The translations under genes were made by a program, and so were the position numbers. Shown here piece after piece: positions 16,740 to 25,441 of a stretch of 64,000 bases of DNA. Positions within the stretch are counted from its first letter, which is position 1, and each line of letters begins with the position of its first letter. The notes under the pieces were generated by a model, which was not told where the DNA came from, did not search any database, and worked only from the letters and a program-made list of their open reading frames with translations. The stretch comes from Sphingobacterium multivorum (GTDB lineage: Bacteria > Bacteroidota > Bacteroidia > Sphingobacteriales > Sphingobacteriaceae): contig NZ_CP154261.1 in NCBI RefSeq assembly GCF_039511225.1, positions 2,232,001-2,296,000 on the forward strand, read 5' to 3'.

Positions 16740-17288
16740 TCGCTCAGCCCATTGCTCAAATGCTGTTTTAAAGCTGCGGAGAAAATCTTTGGTTTTTGCT
16801 AATTCCACTGTTCCACTTGGACCGATACAGCTGCCGATATCGCCCAGATAAGCTTCAGGTTGCTGCATCGTTGGGATATTGACGAAGACAAGTGATTGAC
16901 GCAAATGATGGTTGGCCCCAAAGCCCCCATAAACTCCCGTTGATGAGGAAATTATTGCGCCAGGTTTACCATCCCATGTATTTTTTCCATAGGGTCTCGA
17001 ACCCACGTCAATCGCATTCTTTAATACCGCTGGAATCGAACGGTTATATTCTGCGGTAACAAAAAGCACAGCATCCAAGGACGCGACCTCTTGACGGAAA
17101 CGGGTATAGCTAGCCGGTGGGTTACCAGCATCGTCAAAATCCTGATTATATAAGGGGAGATCGCCGATATCAATCATGCGATAGCTAAATTTCGATTCCT
17201 CCTGGTCGAGAATAAACTGTGCGATCTTTTTATTGAAAGATTCCTTTCTTAAACTGCCGACAAATATGCCTACGTTATATATACTCAT
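16713..17288 (-). CDS. NAD(P)H-dependent FMN reductase family protein
   Basis: 191 aa flavodoxin-like protein. GIFVGSLRKESFN is the FMN phosphate loop, TAEYNRSIPAVLKNAIDVGSR is the PEYN-type flavin-contact motif, and SSSTGVYGGFGANHHLRQ is the usual third block. This is the ArsH/ChrR/YieF group, which reduces quinones, chromate, azo dyes or flavins with NAD(P)H. Identity to the paralogue at 13029-13592 is limited to the motifs. It is transcribed alone; its last seven codons lie in the terminator arm shared with the convergent aminotransferase gene. Physiological substrate unknown. Confidence 0.87.
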   Translation of the reverse strand: MSIYNVGIFVGSLRKESFNKKIAQFILDQEESKFSYRMIDIGDLPLYNQDFDDAGNPPASYTRFRQEVASLDAVLFVTAEYNRSIPAVLKNAIDVGSRPYGKNTWDGKPGAIISSSTGVYGGFGANHHLRQSLVFVNIPTMQQPEAYLGDIGSCIGPSGTVELAKTKDFLRSFKTAFEQWAERIIHTKRQN

Positions 17289-17497
17289 GGTAATTATTCA
17301 TTAAAGTCCTATCAATCTGAACAACGGATCCTTCAAAAAGGTTTGGGGTATTTTGTGAATTACACTATTTTCAACCTGTTCAAAATGAGGTTTTTATTGT
17401 TGTGTTAACAAAAATTAACATTTGAACATTAATCTTTTGCATACTGTTTGTTGTCGTATTGTAAAGAAGAAATTACAAACTAAGGGAGGAGCTACTT

Positions 17498-18061
17498 ATG
17501 AAAAAATTGTTTTATGCGGCGGCGATTATTGCAGGCCTTTTTACGGCGGGAGCTGCACAGGCGCAAGTGAGTATCAGTGTCAATATTGGAAGTCAGCCTA
17601 GTTGGGGACCAGCGGGTTATGATTACGCGCGTTATTATTATATGCCAGAATACAATATGTATTACGATGTACCCGCGAGATGTTACGTTTATTATGATAA
17701 CGGCGGCTGGATAAGAAGAGCAAGTTTACCGAGACGATATAGACATTACGATTTTTATCGGGTGCATAAAGTAGTAATCAACGATCGCACGCCTTGGCAT
17801 CATCACGATCGCTACAGAAGCCGTTATGGCGGTTATCGGGGAAGACAGGTCGCCATTCGAGACAGTCATCATGGTGGTGGATATTCATTTGCAAGCGAGC
17901 GTCGGGTAAGCCGCGAACATTCATGGGGTGAGCGTCGGGGATACGATAGAGGAAACGACCGCGGTTATGGACGAGGTCGCGAAGGTGGTCATGGGCGTGG
18001 CAATGATCAGGGACATGGACACGGGCGAGGTAACGGTCATGGCGGAAGACATCGGGATTAA
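17498..18061 (+). CDS. exported His/Gly/Arg-rich low-complexity protein
   Basis: 187 aa protein with a clear Sec signal peptide (MKKLFYAAAIIAGLFTAGAA, cleavage near AQA). Residues about 25-75 are tyrosine-rich (YYYMPEYNMYYDV) with a pattern seen in many small exported Bacteroidota proteins. From about residue 95 onward the chain is basic and dominated by Gly, Arg and His, ending in HGRGNxH-type repeats, so it is probably disordered. A strong Shine-Dalgarno (GGGAGG, 17483-17488) precedes the ATG, unusual in this window, and suggests high expression. Role unknown; metal or surface polyanion binding by the His/Arg tail is only a possibility. Confidence 0.8.
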   Translation: MKKLFYAAAIIAGLFTAGAAQAQVSISVNIGSQPSWGPAGYDYARYYYMPEYNMYYDVPARCYVYYDNGGWIRRASLPRRYRHYDFYRVHKVVINDRTPWHHHDRYRSRYGGYRGRQVAIRDSHHGGGYSFASERRVSREHSWGERRGYDRGNDRGYGRGREGGHGRGNDQGHGHGRGNGHGGRHRD

Positions 18062-18083
18062 TTGAGTAGCTAAATAACAGAAT

Positions 18084-18121
18084 AAAAAAGGGATCTATAT
18101 CAACATAGGTTCCTTTTTTTT
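18084..18121 (+). terminator. rho-independent terminator
   Basis: The A-rich arm with AAAAAGG (18085 on) pairs with CCTTTTT (18112 on) and an inner CTAT/ATAG pairing. The stem is imperfect and ends in a run of T. It terminates the His/Gly-rich protein gene. Confidence 0.6.
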
Positions 18122-18329
18122 GGCCGGAAATAACAGCTGGTCTGCTTTCGTAGCGCTGGAGGCATGCGAAATCATGACGCTTTGAGTGCCATGCACAATA
18201 AATTAAATAACATAACAGCTTGATTAATGAAAAATATATTAATTTTGCGCAACACGGGACTGAAATCAGCTTATTTTAGATGATTTTGAGTATTTGTGAA
18301 ATAATTGTGATGGTAAGTTAATTTTTGTA

Positions 18330-19256
18330 ATGAGAAAAGTAGTTAATTCGGGTGTTGTATGGGTAGGGTTAAGTATATCTATTTTGGGATTTTACTCCTG
18401 CAATCAAAGTGGGACAAATAAGGTGCAAAATGTGGGGGCTGTTGACTCTATGCTACCAAAAAAGGATAGCTTGCTGGCTGTGCAGGATTCAATAAGTAAA
18501 GTAGATTCCCTACGGAAAGACACCATTACAAAAATGGAAGAAGATGTGGACTATAAAGGAGCTAAAGATACAACGGCATTGTTGACTGATACTGTTTCTC
18601 CACGTTATATTTATCTCACTTTTGACGATGGACCCTTAAATGGAAGTCAGCACCTTGATTCCATTGCGACAGCAAAAGGCATTAAAATCAATGCTTTTCT
18701 GATTGGTAATCATGACAAGATGAGTAAGAAGTTACACGGCTTTACAGAACGTTATAAAAATAATCCATTAGTAGATTGTTACAACCACAGTTACTGGCAT
18801 GCACATAATAAGTACAGTACGTTCTATTCGAATGCGCAGACGGCCTTTGAAGATTTTGAACTTGCTGAGCAATCGCTGGGCTTAACACATAAGATAGTGC
18901 GGCTGCCGGGACGAAATATCTGGTATATCGGAGACCGCAAAAAGGTTGATTTGAAAAGTGGGGCTTCGACGGCCGAGCTACTACACCAAAATGGTTATAA
19001 AGTAATTGGTTGGGATTGTGAGTGGAAGATTAATGGTGTTACAGGGAAACCGGACCTGTCGGTGAATCAATTGTATACCCAAATGAAGAATTTACTCCGC
19101 AAAGGTACGTCTTATACAAAGAACAATGTTGTGCTCTTGACACATGACAATATGTACCAAACGAAAAAAGGGCAGCGGCTATTATCGGACTTGATCGATA
19201 GTCTCAAACAACATCCAAACTATCGTTTCGAATTTGTGCGGAATTATCCGCAATAG
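18330..19256 (+). CDS. polysaccharide deacetylase (NodB domain) lipoprotein
   Basis: 308 aa lipoprotein. The N-terminal hydrophobic stretch ends in a lipobox with FYSC (lipidated Cys near residue 24), followed by a low-complexity linker. The NodB domain starts at about residue 90 with YIYLTFDDGP, which holds the catalytic base and metal Asp. NHSYWHAH is the metal-binding HxxxH, and VRLPGRN and VGWDCEW follow as later motifs. These enzymes remove N-acetyl groups from chitin-like sugars or peptidoglycan, or act on other amides. Placement is at the inner face of the outer membrane or the cell surface. It stands alone and is followed by a strong terminator. Confidence 0.9.
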   Translation: MRKVVNSGVVWVGLSISILGFYSCNQSGTNKVQNVGAVDSMLPKKDSLLAVQDSISKVDSLRKDTITKMEEDVDYKGAKDTTALLTDTVSPRYIYLTFDDGPLNGSQHLDSIATAKGIKINAFLIGNHDKMSKKLHGFTERYKNNPLVDCYNHSYWHAHNKYSTFYSNAQTAFEDFELAEQSLGLTHKIVRLPGRNIWYIGDRKKVDLKSGASTAELLHQNGYKVIGWDCEWKINGVTGKPDLSVNQLYTQMKNLLRKGTSYTKNNVVLLTHDNMYQTKKGQRLLSDLIDSLKQHPNYRFEFVRNYPQ

Positions 19257-19275
19257 TGGCAACTAGTATCTATTT

Positions 19276-19325
19276 AAATAATTAAGGCTTAAACGGGAGT
19301 TCCCCAGTTTAAGCCTTAATTATTT
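19276..19325. terminator. 19-bp perfect bidirectional terminator
   Basis: The arms 19276-19294 and 19307-19325 are perfectly complementary, with the loop GGGAGTTCCCCA able to pair further. It separates the convergent deacetylase and PhnA-domain genes. Confidence 0.85.
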
Positions 19326-19341
19326 AGACGAAAAGTCTATC

Positions 19342-19923
19342 TTAATTTTGTTTACGGAGATATTTGGTCAGAATCACGATGGTTTGACCTTCAATCTTTC
19401 CTTCAATTTGTTCGATATTGTCTGCTACAAGTCGAATATTCTTAACCACGGTACCTAAAGTCGCTTTTAAAGAGGAGCCTTTCACATCAAGCGTTTTTGT
19501 TAGAACAACAGTGTCGCCCTCCAATAGTCGTTGCCCGATGCTATCTTCATGAAATGAAACATAGCCGTCATTTTCATGGTCTCCAGTTTTCTTAGCTTCA
19601 GCTAGTGTCTCATCGTCTAAATATAGAATATCCAATGCTTCAGACGCCCAACCTTCATTTTTTAGTCGGTTTAACATACGCCAGCATACAATTTGTACCG
19701 ATGGGTTCTCGGACCACATCGCATTTGGAAGGAATTTCCAATCGTCCGGATTTAATTGCTCCGTTTTGTTGAGCTGATTGACCAATGTTTCTGAAATCAG
19801 TAAAGTATTGTCCAAATTTGATGTTATTTCCGGTGGTAATGTATAAGCAATTAAAGTGGCATCTTCGCCTGTCAGCTCACATTTTCCGCCAGCTCTCGCT
19901 TGTAATTGTTCTTCTAATTTCAT
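19342..19923 (-). CDS. PhnA domain-containing protein (YjdM-like)
   Basis: 193 aa protein whose C-terminal roughly 70 residues match the PhnA/YjdM domain (EGDTVVLTKTLDVKGSS, GTVVKNIRL, IEGKIEGQTIVI). The N-terminal part starts with a degenerate zinc-ribbon-like CELTG segment that keeps only one of the usual cysteines. A helical insert of about 90 residues precedes the PhnA domain. Despite the name, this family is not phosphonoacetate hydrolase and its function is unknown. It is a single gene with its own promoter region in the divergent gap 19924-20201, facing the metallopeptidase gene. Confidence 0.88.
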   Translation of the reverse strand: MKLEEQLQARAGGKCELTGEDATLIAYTLPPEITSNLDNTLLISETLVNQLNKTEQLNPDDWKFLPNAMWSENPSVQIVCWRMLNRLKNEGWASEALDILYLDDETLAEAKKTGDHENDGYVSFHEDSIGQRLLEGDTVVLTKTLDVKGSSLKATLGTVVKNIRLVADNIEQIEGKIEGQTIVILTKYLRKQN

Positions 19924-20201
19924 GTCAGTTTTTTTGAAAGCCCAAACTTAGCCAAATTTGTTTTGATGTACAATGACGAATATCACGACTGAGGGAATAA
20001 CTCCTGTTTTTGTCCCTTTAAAGCATTGTTTTTGCTGATGACTATCTTTTCTTACCGGTAAATTTGTGATATGAGCGAGCTATGATGTAAATTGTAGCGT
20101 GAGTTTTTTATTCAAATAAATCTACTTCATGTAGAACATTGGTACCGAATTTGTGTTTAACCAACATTAGAAAAGATTATTAACTGTAATATAGAAATAC
20201 T

Positions 20202-21071
20202 ATGAAATGGCAAGGAGGAAAGCAAAGTGGTAATTTTGAAGACCGTCGCGGAATGTCGGGTGGTGGAAAAATTGCTTTAGGAGGAATTGGTGGAATTATT
20301 GTTTTGGTCATTGGATTTTTGATGGGTGGAGATCCGATGCAACTCTTACAGCAAGCCCAAAATATGGGGGCCCAGACAGAACAGTCGGGGCAACCACGTG
20401 AACTGAATCCTGAAGAAAAAAGGCTAACCGAATTCTCCTTGACTGTACTCCAAAGTACAGAGGATGTCTGGACTAAGCTGTTTAAAGAGCAGATGCAGAA
20501 GAGTTATACGCCTACTACCCTTGTTTTTTATGATGGTGGTACACAAACGGATGGTTGTGGCATGGGACAGGCCTCTTACGGGCCTTTTTATTGTCCTGGC
20601 GACCAAAAGATTTATCTGGATCTGAGCTTTAGTAAAGAACTGTCGGATAAATTCGGGGCAAAGGGAGAGTTCGCCATGGCGTATGTAATTGCCCATGAGG
20701 TTGGACACCATATCCAACAGTTGGTGGGTTTATTACCAAAGACCAATCAGGCCCGTGGGCAAATGAGTGAACGTGAAAATAATCGGATCTCTGTGATGAC
20801 CGAACTACAAGCCGATTTTTATGCCGGAGTATGGGCGCATTATCTCAATGAATATACCGATATAAAAATCGATTACAATGACATTATGGACGGTATGAAA
20901 GCCGCCGAAGCAGTGGGAGATGATAAATTACAGACAGAAGCACAGGGCTATGCTGTTCCTGAATCATTTACGCATGGTACGTCCGCTCAACGTATGGAAT
21001 GGTTTAAAAAGGGATATGATTCGGGGGATATGCGATCGGGCAATACCTTTGAAGATCCGAGCCTGAAATAA
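20202..21071 (+). CDS. neutral zinc metallopeptidase (YpfJ family)
   Basis: 289 aa protein of the YpfJ/KPN_02809 putative neutral zinc metallopeptidase family. A basic N-terminus (MKWQGGKQSGNFEDRR) is followed by one transmembrane helix (about residues 24-42), so the catalytic domain probably lies outside the cytoplasm. The zinc site is His165-Glu166-x2-His169 (AHEVGHH), and ELQADFYAGVWAH carries the downstream metal-ligand Glu. The length is standard. A perfect 14-bp terminator follows. The substrate is unknown for the family. Confidence 0.92.
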   Translation: MKWQGGKQSGNFEDRRGMSGGGKIALGGIGGIIVLVIGFLMGGDPMQLLQQAQNMGAQTEQSGQPRELNPEEKRLTEFSLTVLQSTEDVWTKLFKEQMQKSYTPTTLVFYDGGTQTDGCGMGQASYGPFYCPGDQKIYLDLSFSKELSDKFGAKGEFAMAYVIAHEVGHHIQQLVGLLPKTNQARGQMSERENNRISVMTELQADFYAGVWAHYLNEYTDIKIDYNDIMDGMKAAEAVGDDKLQTEAQGYAVPESFTHGTSAQRMEWFKKGYDSGDMRSGNTFEDPSLK

Positions 21072-21090
21072 AGATCATATTTCGAATGAA

Positions 21091-21125
21091 AAAACACCTG
21101 TTCACACATCATGAACAGGTGTTTT
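21091..21125 (+). terminator. rho-independent terminator
   Basis: The arms 21091-21104 and 21112-21125 are perfectly complementary (14 bp), end in TTTT and stop the metallopeptidase transcript. Confidence 0.8.
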
Positions 21126-21220
21126 AATTTAATTGCCCTATGTGTTTCACCACCTACGCTTTCATTTATTTGGGAATATAAAGAATCATCACAAAACCCG
21201 TGCTGAATCATGTTGGATCA

Positions 21221-22201
21221 TTATTGAACCAACAAATTACATCCCCTGATATCACTTTGGTCAAAACGTCCTAATATTTCAAAAGATCCATCCGGATATA
21301 CTTTACCCAAATCCTGCGTGGCTATAAATGAACACGAGTAACGATTTGCAAGGTCGATAACGTTGATACCACCAGTTTTATTCATGGGAATTAGGCTCAA
21401 TGGATCATTGGTGTCGCGAATCAAGATTTTCATCCATTTGGGAAAATGGAAAATTCCCTGACCTGAAGAATAACCTTGTGAGAGTAATTCTGTCATGCCA
21501 TATTCCGAATGGATTCCATGGACGGAAAAGGCTTCTTCCAGGAGTTTATGGATTTCCTGTTTGACCATTTCCTTACGCTTACCTTTCATTCCGCCAGTTT
21601 CCATAATAATCAGTTCAGGAAATTCAAAAGCGTATTGTTCAATGAAGTCGAGTAGGGCGTACGTTACGCCGAAAAGGATTGTTTTTGTGCCTTTATTTTT
21701 GAGCGCCACAAGTGTATCGTAAAGCTCTTGGTGGTTATAGAGAAAATAATTGCTTTCAGGTTGCTCACTTTGCTTCATGAGATCATCAATCATGTAGATT
21801 AAAGATGAACCACTTCTTTCGAGGTATGAGGGTAGAAGGGCAAGTACGGCAATATTGCTTAGTGGACCATAGAAGTCTTCAAAAATACGACGGAAAGTGC
21901 GTTCGTAAATACGGAGGTCAGCGACTAAATGTTTTGAGGTGACCATACCCGTTGTACCCGAACTCGAGAATACGATTTCAGCCTCCATTCCTTCAGCAAT
22001 AACCTGTTGCGTCTTAAAAAATTCAATAGGCATAAAAGGAATATCCGTATAGTGCTGAATAAGGTCTTTTTCTCTGCCGAGGAGTTTGATATAGTCACGA
22101 TAAACCTTACAATGCTGGCTTTGGAATCGGTAGGTATCTAAACAATGCTGATTAAAATCATCTTCGGTTTTAATTTCAAAAAAATCCTTCCAGTTCGCCA
22201 T
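21221..22201 (-). CDS. LuxE/PaaK-type acyl-activating enzyme
   Basis: 326 aa member of the adenylate-forming superfamily, closest in layout to LuxE acyl-protein synthetase. The ATP-binding P-loop-like motif FSSSGTTGMVTSKH is clear, and later SEYGMTELLSQGY is the aryl/acyl-CoA ligase A5-like motif. The short C-terminal domain IIDLANRYSCSF to FDQSDIRGCN ends with the hinge region. LuxE activates fatty acids for reduction in bioluminescence; here no luxCD genes are present, so another acyl acceptor is likely. It is not in an operon with fabG, because 272 bases and a strong hairpin separate them. The family is sure, the substrate unknown. Confidence 0.82.
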   Translation of the reverse strand: MANWKDFFEIKTEDDFNQHCLDTYRFQSQHCKVYRDYIKLLGREKDLIQHYTDIPFMPIEFFKTQQVIAEGMEAEIVFSSSGTTGMVTSKHLVADLRIYERTFRRIFEDFYGPLSNIAVLALLPSYLERSGSSLIYMIDDLMKQSEQPESNYFLYNHQELYDTLVALKNKGTKTILFGVTYALLDFIEQYAFEFPELIIMETGGMKGKRKEMVKQEIHKLLEEAFSVHGIHSEYGMTELLSQGYSSGQGIFHFPKWMKILIRDTNDPLSLIPMNKTGGINVIDLANRYSCSFIATQDLGKVYPDGSFEILGRFDQSDIRGCNLLVQ

Positions 22202-22425
22202 AGCATTTAAATTTGATCGACAAAATTAACGAAAATTTGTAAATATTGGAGGCGATCTATAGATTCCTTCTTATCAGAAGCCTATTGAAGATATTTGGTA
22301 TTATTAACAATACGGGCATTTGGAGACAGAGAATTCTATAAACAGAAGGAGAAGTAGAGTGTCTTTGTCCAGTATAACCGGAATAGAGGGGATAGATTAG
22401 GATAGGTCGTGAAGTATAACTAGAG

Positions 22426-22468
22426 AACAGGCTAAGGTCAAGGTAAGAAAACTTGACCTTAGCCTGTT
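22426..22468. terminator. 17-bp perfect inverted repeat after fabG
   Basis: The arms 22426-22442 and 22452-22468 are perfectly complementary. The stem is 5 bases from the fabG stop. No T tract follows on the minus strand, so it may terminate weakly or mainly protect the mRNA 3' end. Confidence 0.55.
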
Positions 22469-22473
22469 ATATT

Positions 22474-23217
22474 TTATAACATACCACCATCAACAGGAAG
22501 AACCTGTCCGGTTACGTATGCCGATAAGTCAGATGCTAAATAAAGACATGCATTGGCAACATCTTCTGGTTGGCCAGCACGTTTCAATGGAATTCCAGCT
22601 TCCCATCCTGTCACAACTTTAGGATCCAGTACATCTGTCATTTCGGTACGTATAAAGCCTGGAGCAACTACGTTTGCACGGATATTACGAGAACCTAATT
22701 CTTTAGCGACAGATTTTGTGAACCCAATGATACCAGCTTTTGATGCAGCATAATTTGCCTGACCAGCATTTCCCTGAACACCAACAACGGATGACATATT
22801 GATAAATGAACCCTTACGGTTTTTCATCATAATTTTCGAAGCAGCTTTTGTAACGTTAAAAACAGATTTTAAGTTGACATTTAATACATCATCCCAATTC
22901 TCTTCAGTCATACGCATTAATAAGCCGTCTTTTGTGATGCCGGCATTGTTGACAACGATATCCAATCCGCCAAAGTCAGCAACGATCGCGTTGATTAATT
23001 GTTCTGCTTCTTCAAATTTTGAAGCATCAGAGCGATACCCAATTACTTTGGTGCCGAACGCTTGAAGCTCCTGTTCAAGTGCCTGTCCTTTTTCGACAGA
23101 AGAAAGATACGTAAAAGCGACGTTAGCACCATGTTGTGCAAACACTTCTGCAATTTTCCTTCCGATTCCTTTTGATGCTCCTGTTACTAAAGCAATTTTT
23201 CCTTCAAGTATTTTCAT
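22474..23217 (-). CDS. fabG: 3-oxoacyl-[acyl-carrier-protein] reductase
   Basis: NADPH-dependent reductase of the fatty acid elongation cycle, 247 aa. The short-chain dehydrogenase motifs are all present: TGASKGIG (12-19) for NADP binding, NNAGI, the catalytic Ser in INMSSVVG, and YAASKAG with the Tyr and Lys. The ending GQVLPVDGGML is the classical FabG terminus. The gene is not next to other fab genes here. A stretch of 510 bases with no clear gene precedes it. Specificity for the ACP-linked substrate is inferred from the high similarity to FabG proteins. Confidence 0.95.
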   Translation of the reverse strand: MKILEGKIALVTGASKGIGRKIAEVFAQHGANVAFTYLSSVEKGQALEQELQAFGTKVIGYRSDASKFEEAEQLINAIVADFGGLDIVVNNAGITKDGLLMRMTEENWDDVLNVNLKSVFNVTKAASKIMMKNRKGSFINMSSVVGVQGNAGQANYAASKAGIIGFTKSVAKELGSRNIRANVVAPGFIRTEMTDVLDPKVVTGWEAGIPLKRAGQPEDVANACLYLASDLSAYVTGQVLPVDGGML

Positions 23218-23727
23218 CTGTATAAGTTATTTGTTCTTCCATTATTCACGCCAAGGCATTTATGGCCATTTTCCACGCGCTGTCTTTCGTTCACAGTCCG
23301 TTTGTTCTTGGAATTCAAGACGATATATGAACTCGTTTCCGTTTGGTTTATCTTGGTTATGCCACAGTTCCTGTGTTTTCCCGATGCCGTCGTATGAGCG
23401 AATACATGATCTTTTTTTAGCTACTGTATACGCTATTGCCCGTCGATGTTCTGCAAAAATGTTAAAACTATATTATAACACAAAATCTTTCGATAAATAA
23501 CGGGTTAAAATAGAAAAACATTGTGTGCTGACCTGGTGTTTATCTTGGAGTAGGGGAGTGTTTTTAATAAACAATTTTAGAATTTTACGGTAAGCGATCG
23601 CTCACTTAGGATTATTTTAATAAATCAATGGTATTTTTGAATAAGTGGTTCTAAAAAGTACAGTTTTTTGACAAAAGACTTGGACGTTTACCAAAAACTA
23701 TATTAAATTTGCATCAATCACAAAAAC
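23218..23727. other. 510-base intergenic region with start-less open frames
   Basis: Between the divergent fabG and mqo genes. On the minus strand 23260-23472 is open for about 70 codons and has a protein-like composition, but contains no ATG, GTG or TTG. The plus-strand frame 23231-23500 opens with TTG and has an unlikely composition. The GCGATCGC palindrome near 23593 has no obvious role. The mqo promoter lies at the right end. Confidence 0.5.
23680..23711 (+). promoter_or_regulatory. candidate promoter of mqo
   Basis: TTG at 23680-23682, 21 bases, then TAAATTTG at 23704-23711, an exact TAnnTTTG. The ATG follows 16 bases later, giving a leader of about 10 bases. Confidence 0.5.
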
Positions 23728-25227
23728 ATGAGCAAAAAATCAAATAAAGAAGTTGACGTTGTTCTAATCGGCGCCGGTATTATGAGTGCTACTTTGGGTA
23801 CTCTAATCAATGAATTAAGCCCAGACATTAATATTGAAATTCTTGAGCGTTTGGATGTTGTGGCTGCTGAAAGTTCTGACGCATGGAATAATGCTGGCAC
23901 GGGTCACTCTGCTTTATGCGAGTTGAATTATACCCCCGAACAGAAAGATGGTTCTGTCAAGATTGATAAAGCAGTGAAAATTGCCGAGCAATTTGAAGTG
24001 TCTAAGCAATTCTGGTCCTATCTTGTTGATAAAGGCATTATTGCACAACCTGAAAATTTTATCCGTAGCATTCCACACATGAGTGCGGTTTTTGGTGAAA
24101 AAGACGCTAAATTTCTAAAAACAAGATGGGAAACGTTGACGACCCAAAATTTGTTTAAGGGAATGGAGTATACGGAAGATACAACATTATTGAAATCATG
24201 GATTCCATTAATGATGGAAGGACGTGCGGCAGACGAAAAAATCGCTGCAACAAAAATGGATCTCGGTACGGATGTGAACTTTGGTTCATTGACGCGTGAT
24301 TTGATCGCAAATCTTGAAAATAAAGAAAATATTTCGATTTCCTTAAACCACGAAGTAATTGACATCGATCGTGAAGACGATGGTCGTTGGGAAGTGGAAG
24401 TCAAAGATTTAAAGACAGGAAAGAAGAGAGAAATCAAAGCAAAATTTGTATTCATTGGTGCCGGTGGTCACTCCTTGTTATTGTTGGAAAAATCCGGCAT
24501 ACCAGAAGCAAAAGGTTATGGTGGATTCCCGGTGGGAGGCCAATGGCTACGTTGTGTGAATGAAGAGATCATTAATACACACCATGCGAAAGTATATGGT
24601 AAAGCTTCTGTCGGTGCGCCGCCAATGTCGGTACCGCACTTGGATACACGTTATATTGATGGCAAGCAAGCCTTATTGTTTGGACCTTATGCAGGCTTCT
24701 CAACGAAGTTCTTAAAACAGGGGTCTTACTTCGATTTACCGGCTTCTATCAAATTGTCTAATATCCGTCCGATGTTATCAGCCGGACTTGATAATTTACC
24801 TTTGACGAAGTATCTTATTACTGAAGTCATGAAGTCACCTAAAGATAAACTGGAGTCCTTAAAACAATTTATGCCTACAGCTAAATTGGAAGATTGGGTC
24901 ATTGAAAAAGCAGGGCAACGTGTTCAGGTCATCAAAAAAGATGAAAAGAAAGGTGGAATTTTGGAATTCGGTACAGAGGTAGTGTCTAGTGCCGATGGTT
25001 CTATTGCTGCGCTATTAGGAGCGTCTCCTGGGGCTTCCACTTCTGTTGCTATTATGATCAGCCTGTTGAAGAAATGTTTTCCTGAACGTGCCAAATCAGA
25101 TGAATACCGTAAAAAACTACGTGAGATGATTCCTTCGCATGGGAAATCATTGAACGACGATGCGCAACTTTGTAAAGAAACGCGTACGCGTACGCACAAA
25201 GCGTTGAAATTGATTGCTATAGAATAA
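23728..25227 (+). CDS. mqo: malate:quinone oxidoreductase
   Basis: FAD-dependent membrane-associated enzyme that oxidises malate to oxaloacetate and passes electrons to menaquinone, joining the TCA cycle to respiration. The 499 aa protein begins with the dinucleotide motif DVVLIGAGIMSATLG, followed by ERLDVVAAESSDAWNNAGTGH, the family hallmark. GAGGHSLLLLEKSGIPE and VGGQWLRC are further Mqo-specific blocks, and the GASPGASTS segment near the C-terminus binds FAD. Full length. A good promoter lies 16 bases upstream. It ends 24 bases before a TPP riboswitch but is not part of that unit. icd (37646) is the other TCA gene in the window. Confidence 0.96.
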   Translation: MSKKSNKEVDVVLIGAGIMSATLGTLINELSPDINIEILERLDVVAAESSDAWNNAGTGHSALCELNYTPEQKDGSVKIDKAVKIAEQFEVSKQFWSYLVDKGIIAQPENFIRSIPHMSAVFGEKDAKFLKTRWETLTTQNLFKGMEYTEDTTLLKSWIPLMMEGRAADEKIAATKMDLGTDVNFGSLTRDLIANLENKENISISLNHEVIDIDREDDGRWEVEVKDLKTGKKREIKAKFVFIGAGGHSLLLLEKSGIPEAKGYGGFPVGGQWLRCVNEEIINTHHAKVYGKASVGAPPMSVPHLDTRYIDGKQALLFGPYAGFSTKFLKQGSYFDLPASIKLSNIRPMLSAGLDNLPLTKYLITEVMKSPKDKLESLKQFMPTAKLEDWVIEKAGQRVQVIKKDEKKGGILEFGTEVVSSADGSIAALLGASPGASTSVAIMISLLKKCFPERAKSDEYRKKLREMIPSHGKSLNDDAQLCKETRTRTHKALKLIAIE

Positions 25228-25251
25228 TCAATTCGACCGAAAATATACTTA

Positions 25252-25369
25252 TGGGGTGCTTGGAATGACCGTGGTCATTCTCGGCTGAGATTATACCCAA
25301 TAGAAGCGATTGTACCTCCTTGTACAATCGCTTTTATATACCTGATCCAGGTAATGCTGGCGTAGGGAT
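25252..25369 (+). promoter_or_regulatory. TPP riboswitch (THI element)
   Basis: The conserved core is read directly: GGGGTGC (25253-25259), an 8-bp P3 hairpin (GAATGACC with GGTCATTC), GGCTGAGATTATACCC, ACCTGATC, GGTAATGC and GCGTAGGGA. An extra perfect 12-bp hairpin (25304-25315 with 25322-25333) is inserted between ACCC and ACCTGATC. Downstream, GTTTATTAT and ATAATAAAC form a 9-bp stem just before the pnuT start, with no T tract, so control is more likely translational. It binds thiamine pyrophosphate and represses the pnuT operon. Confidence 0.95.
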
Positions 25370-25441
25370 TTAATTTCAATCAAAATAGCCGTTTCTCTCC
25401 CATAGGTTTATTATGAATGACACGAAATAATAAACAAGGCG

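Noticed and set aside
23231-23500. 89-codon plus-strand frame upstream of mqo
   Set aside because: TTG start without ribosome-binding site, unusual Cys/Phe/Arg composition, no recognisable domain.
23590-23600. GCGATCGC palindrome as a functional site
   Set aside because: A single 8-base palindrome near the fabG/mqo gap; no second copy or context gives it a role.
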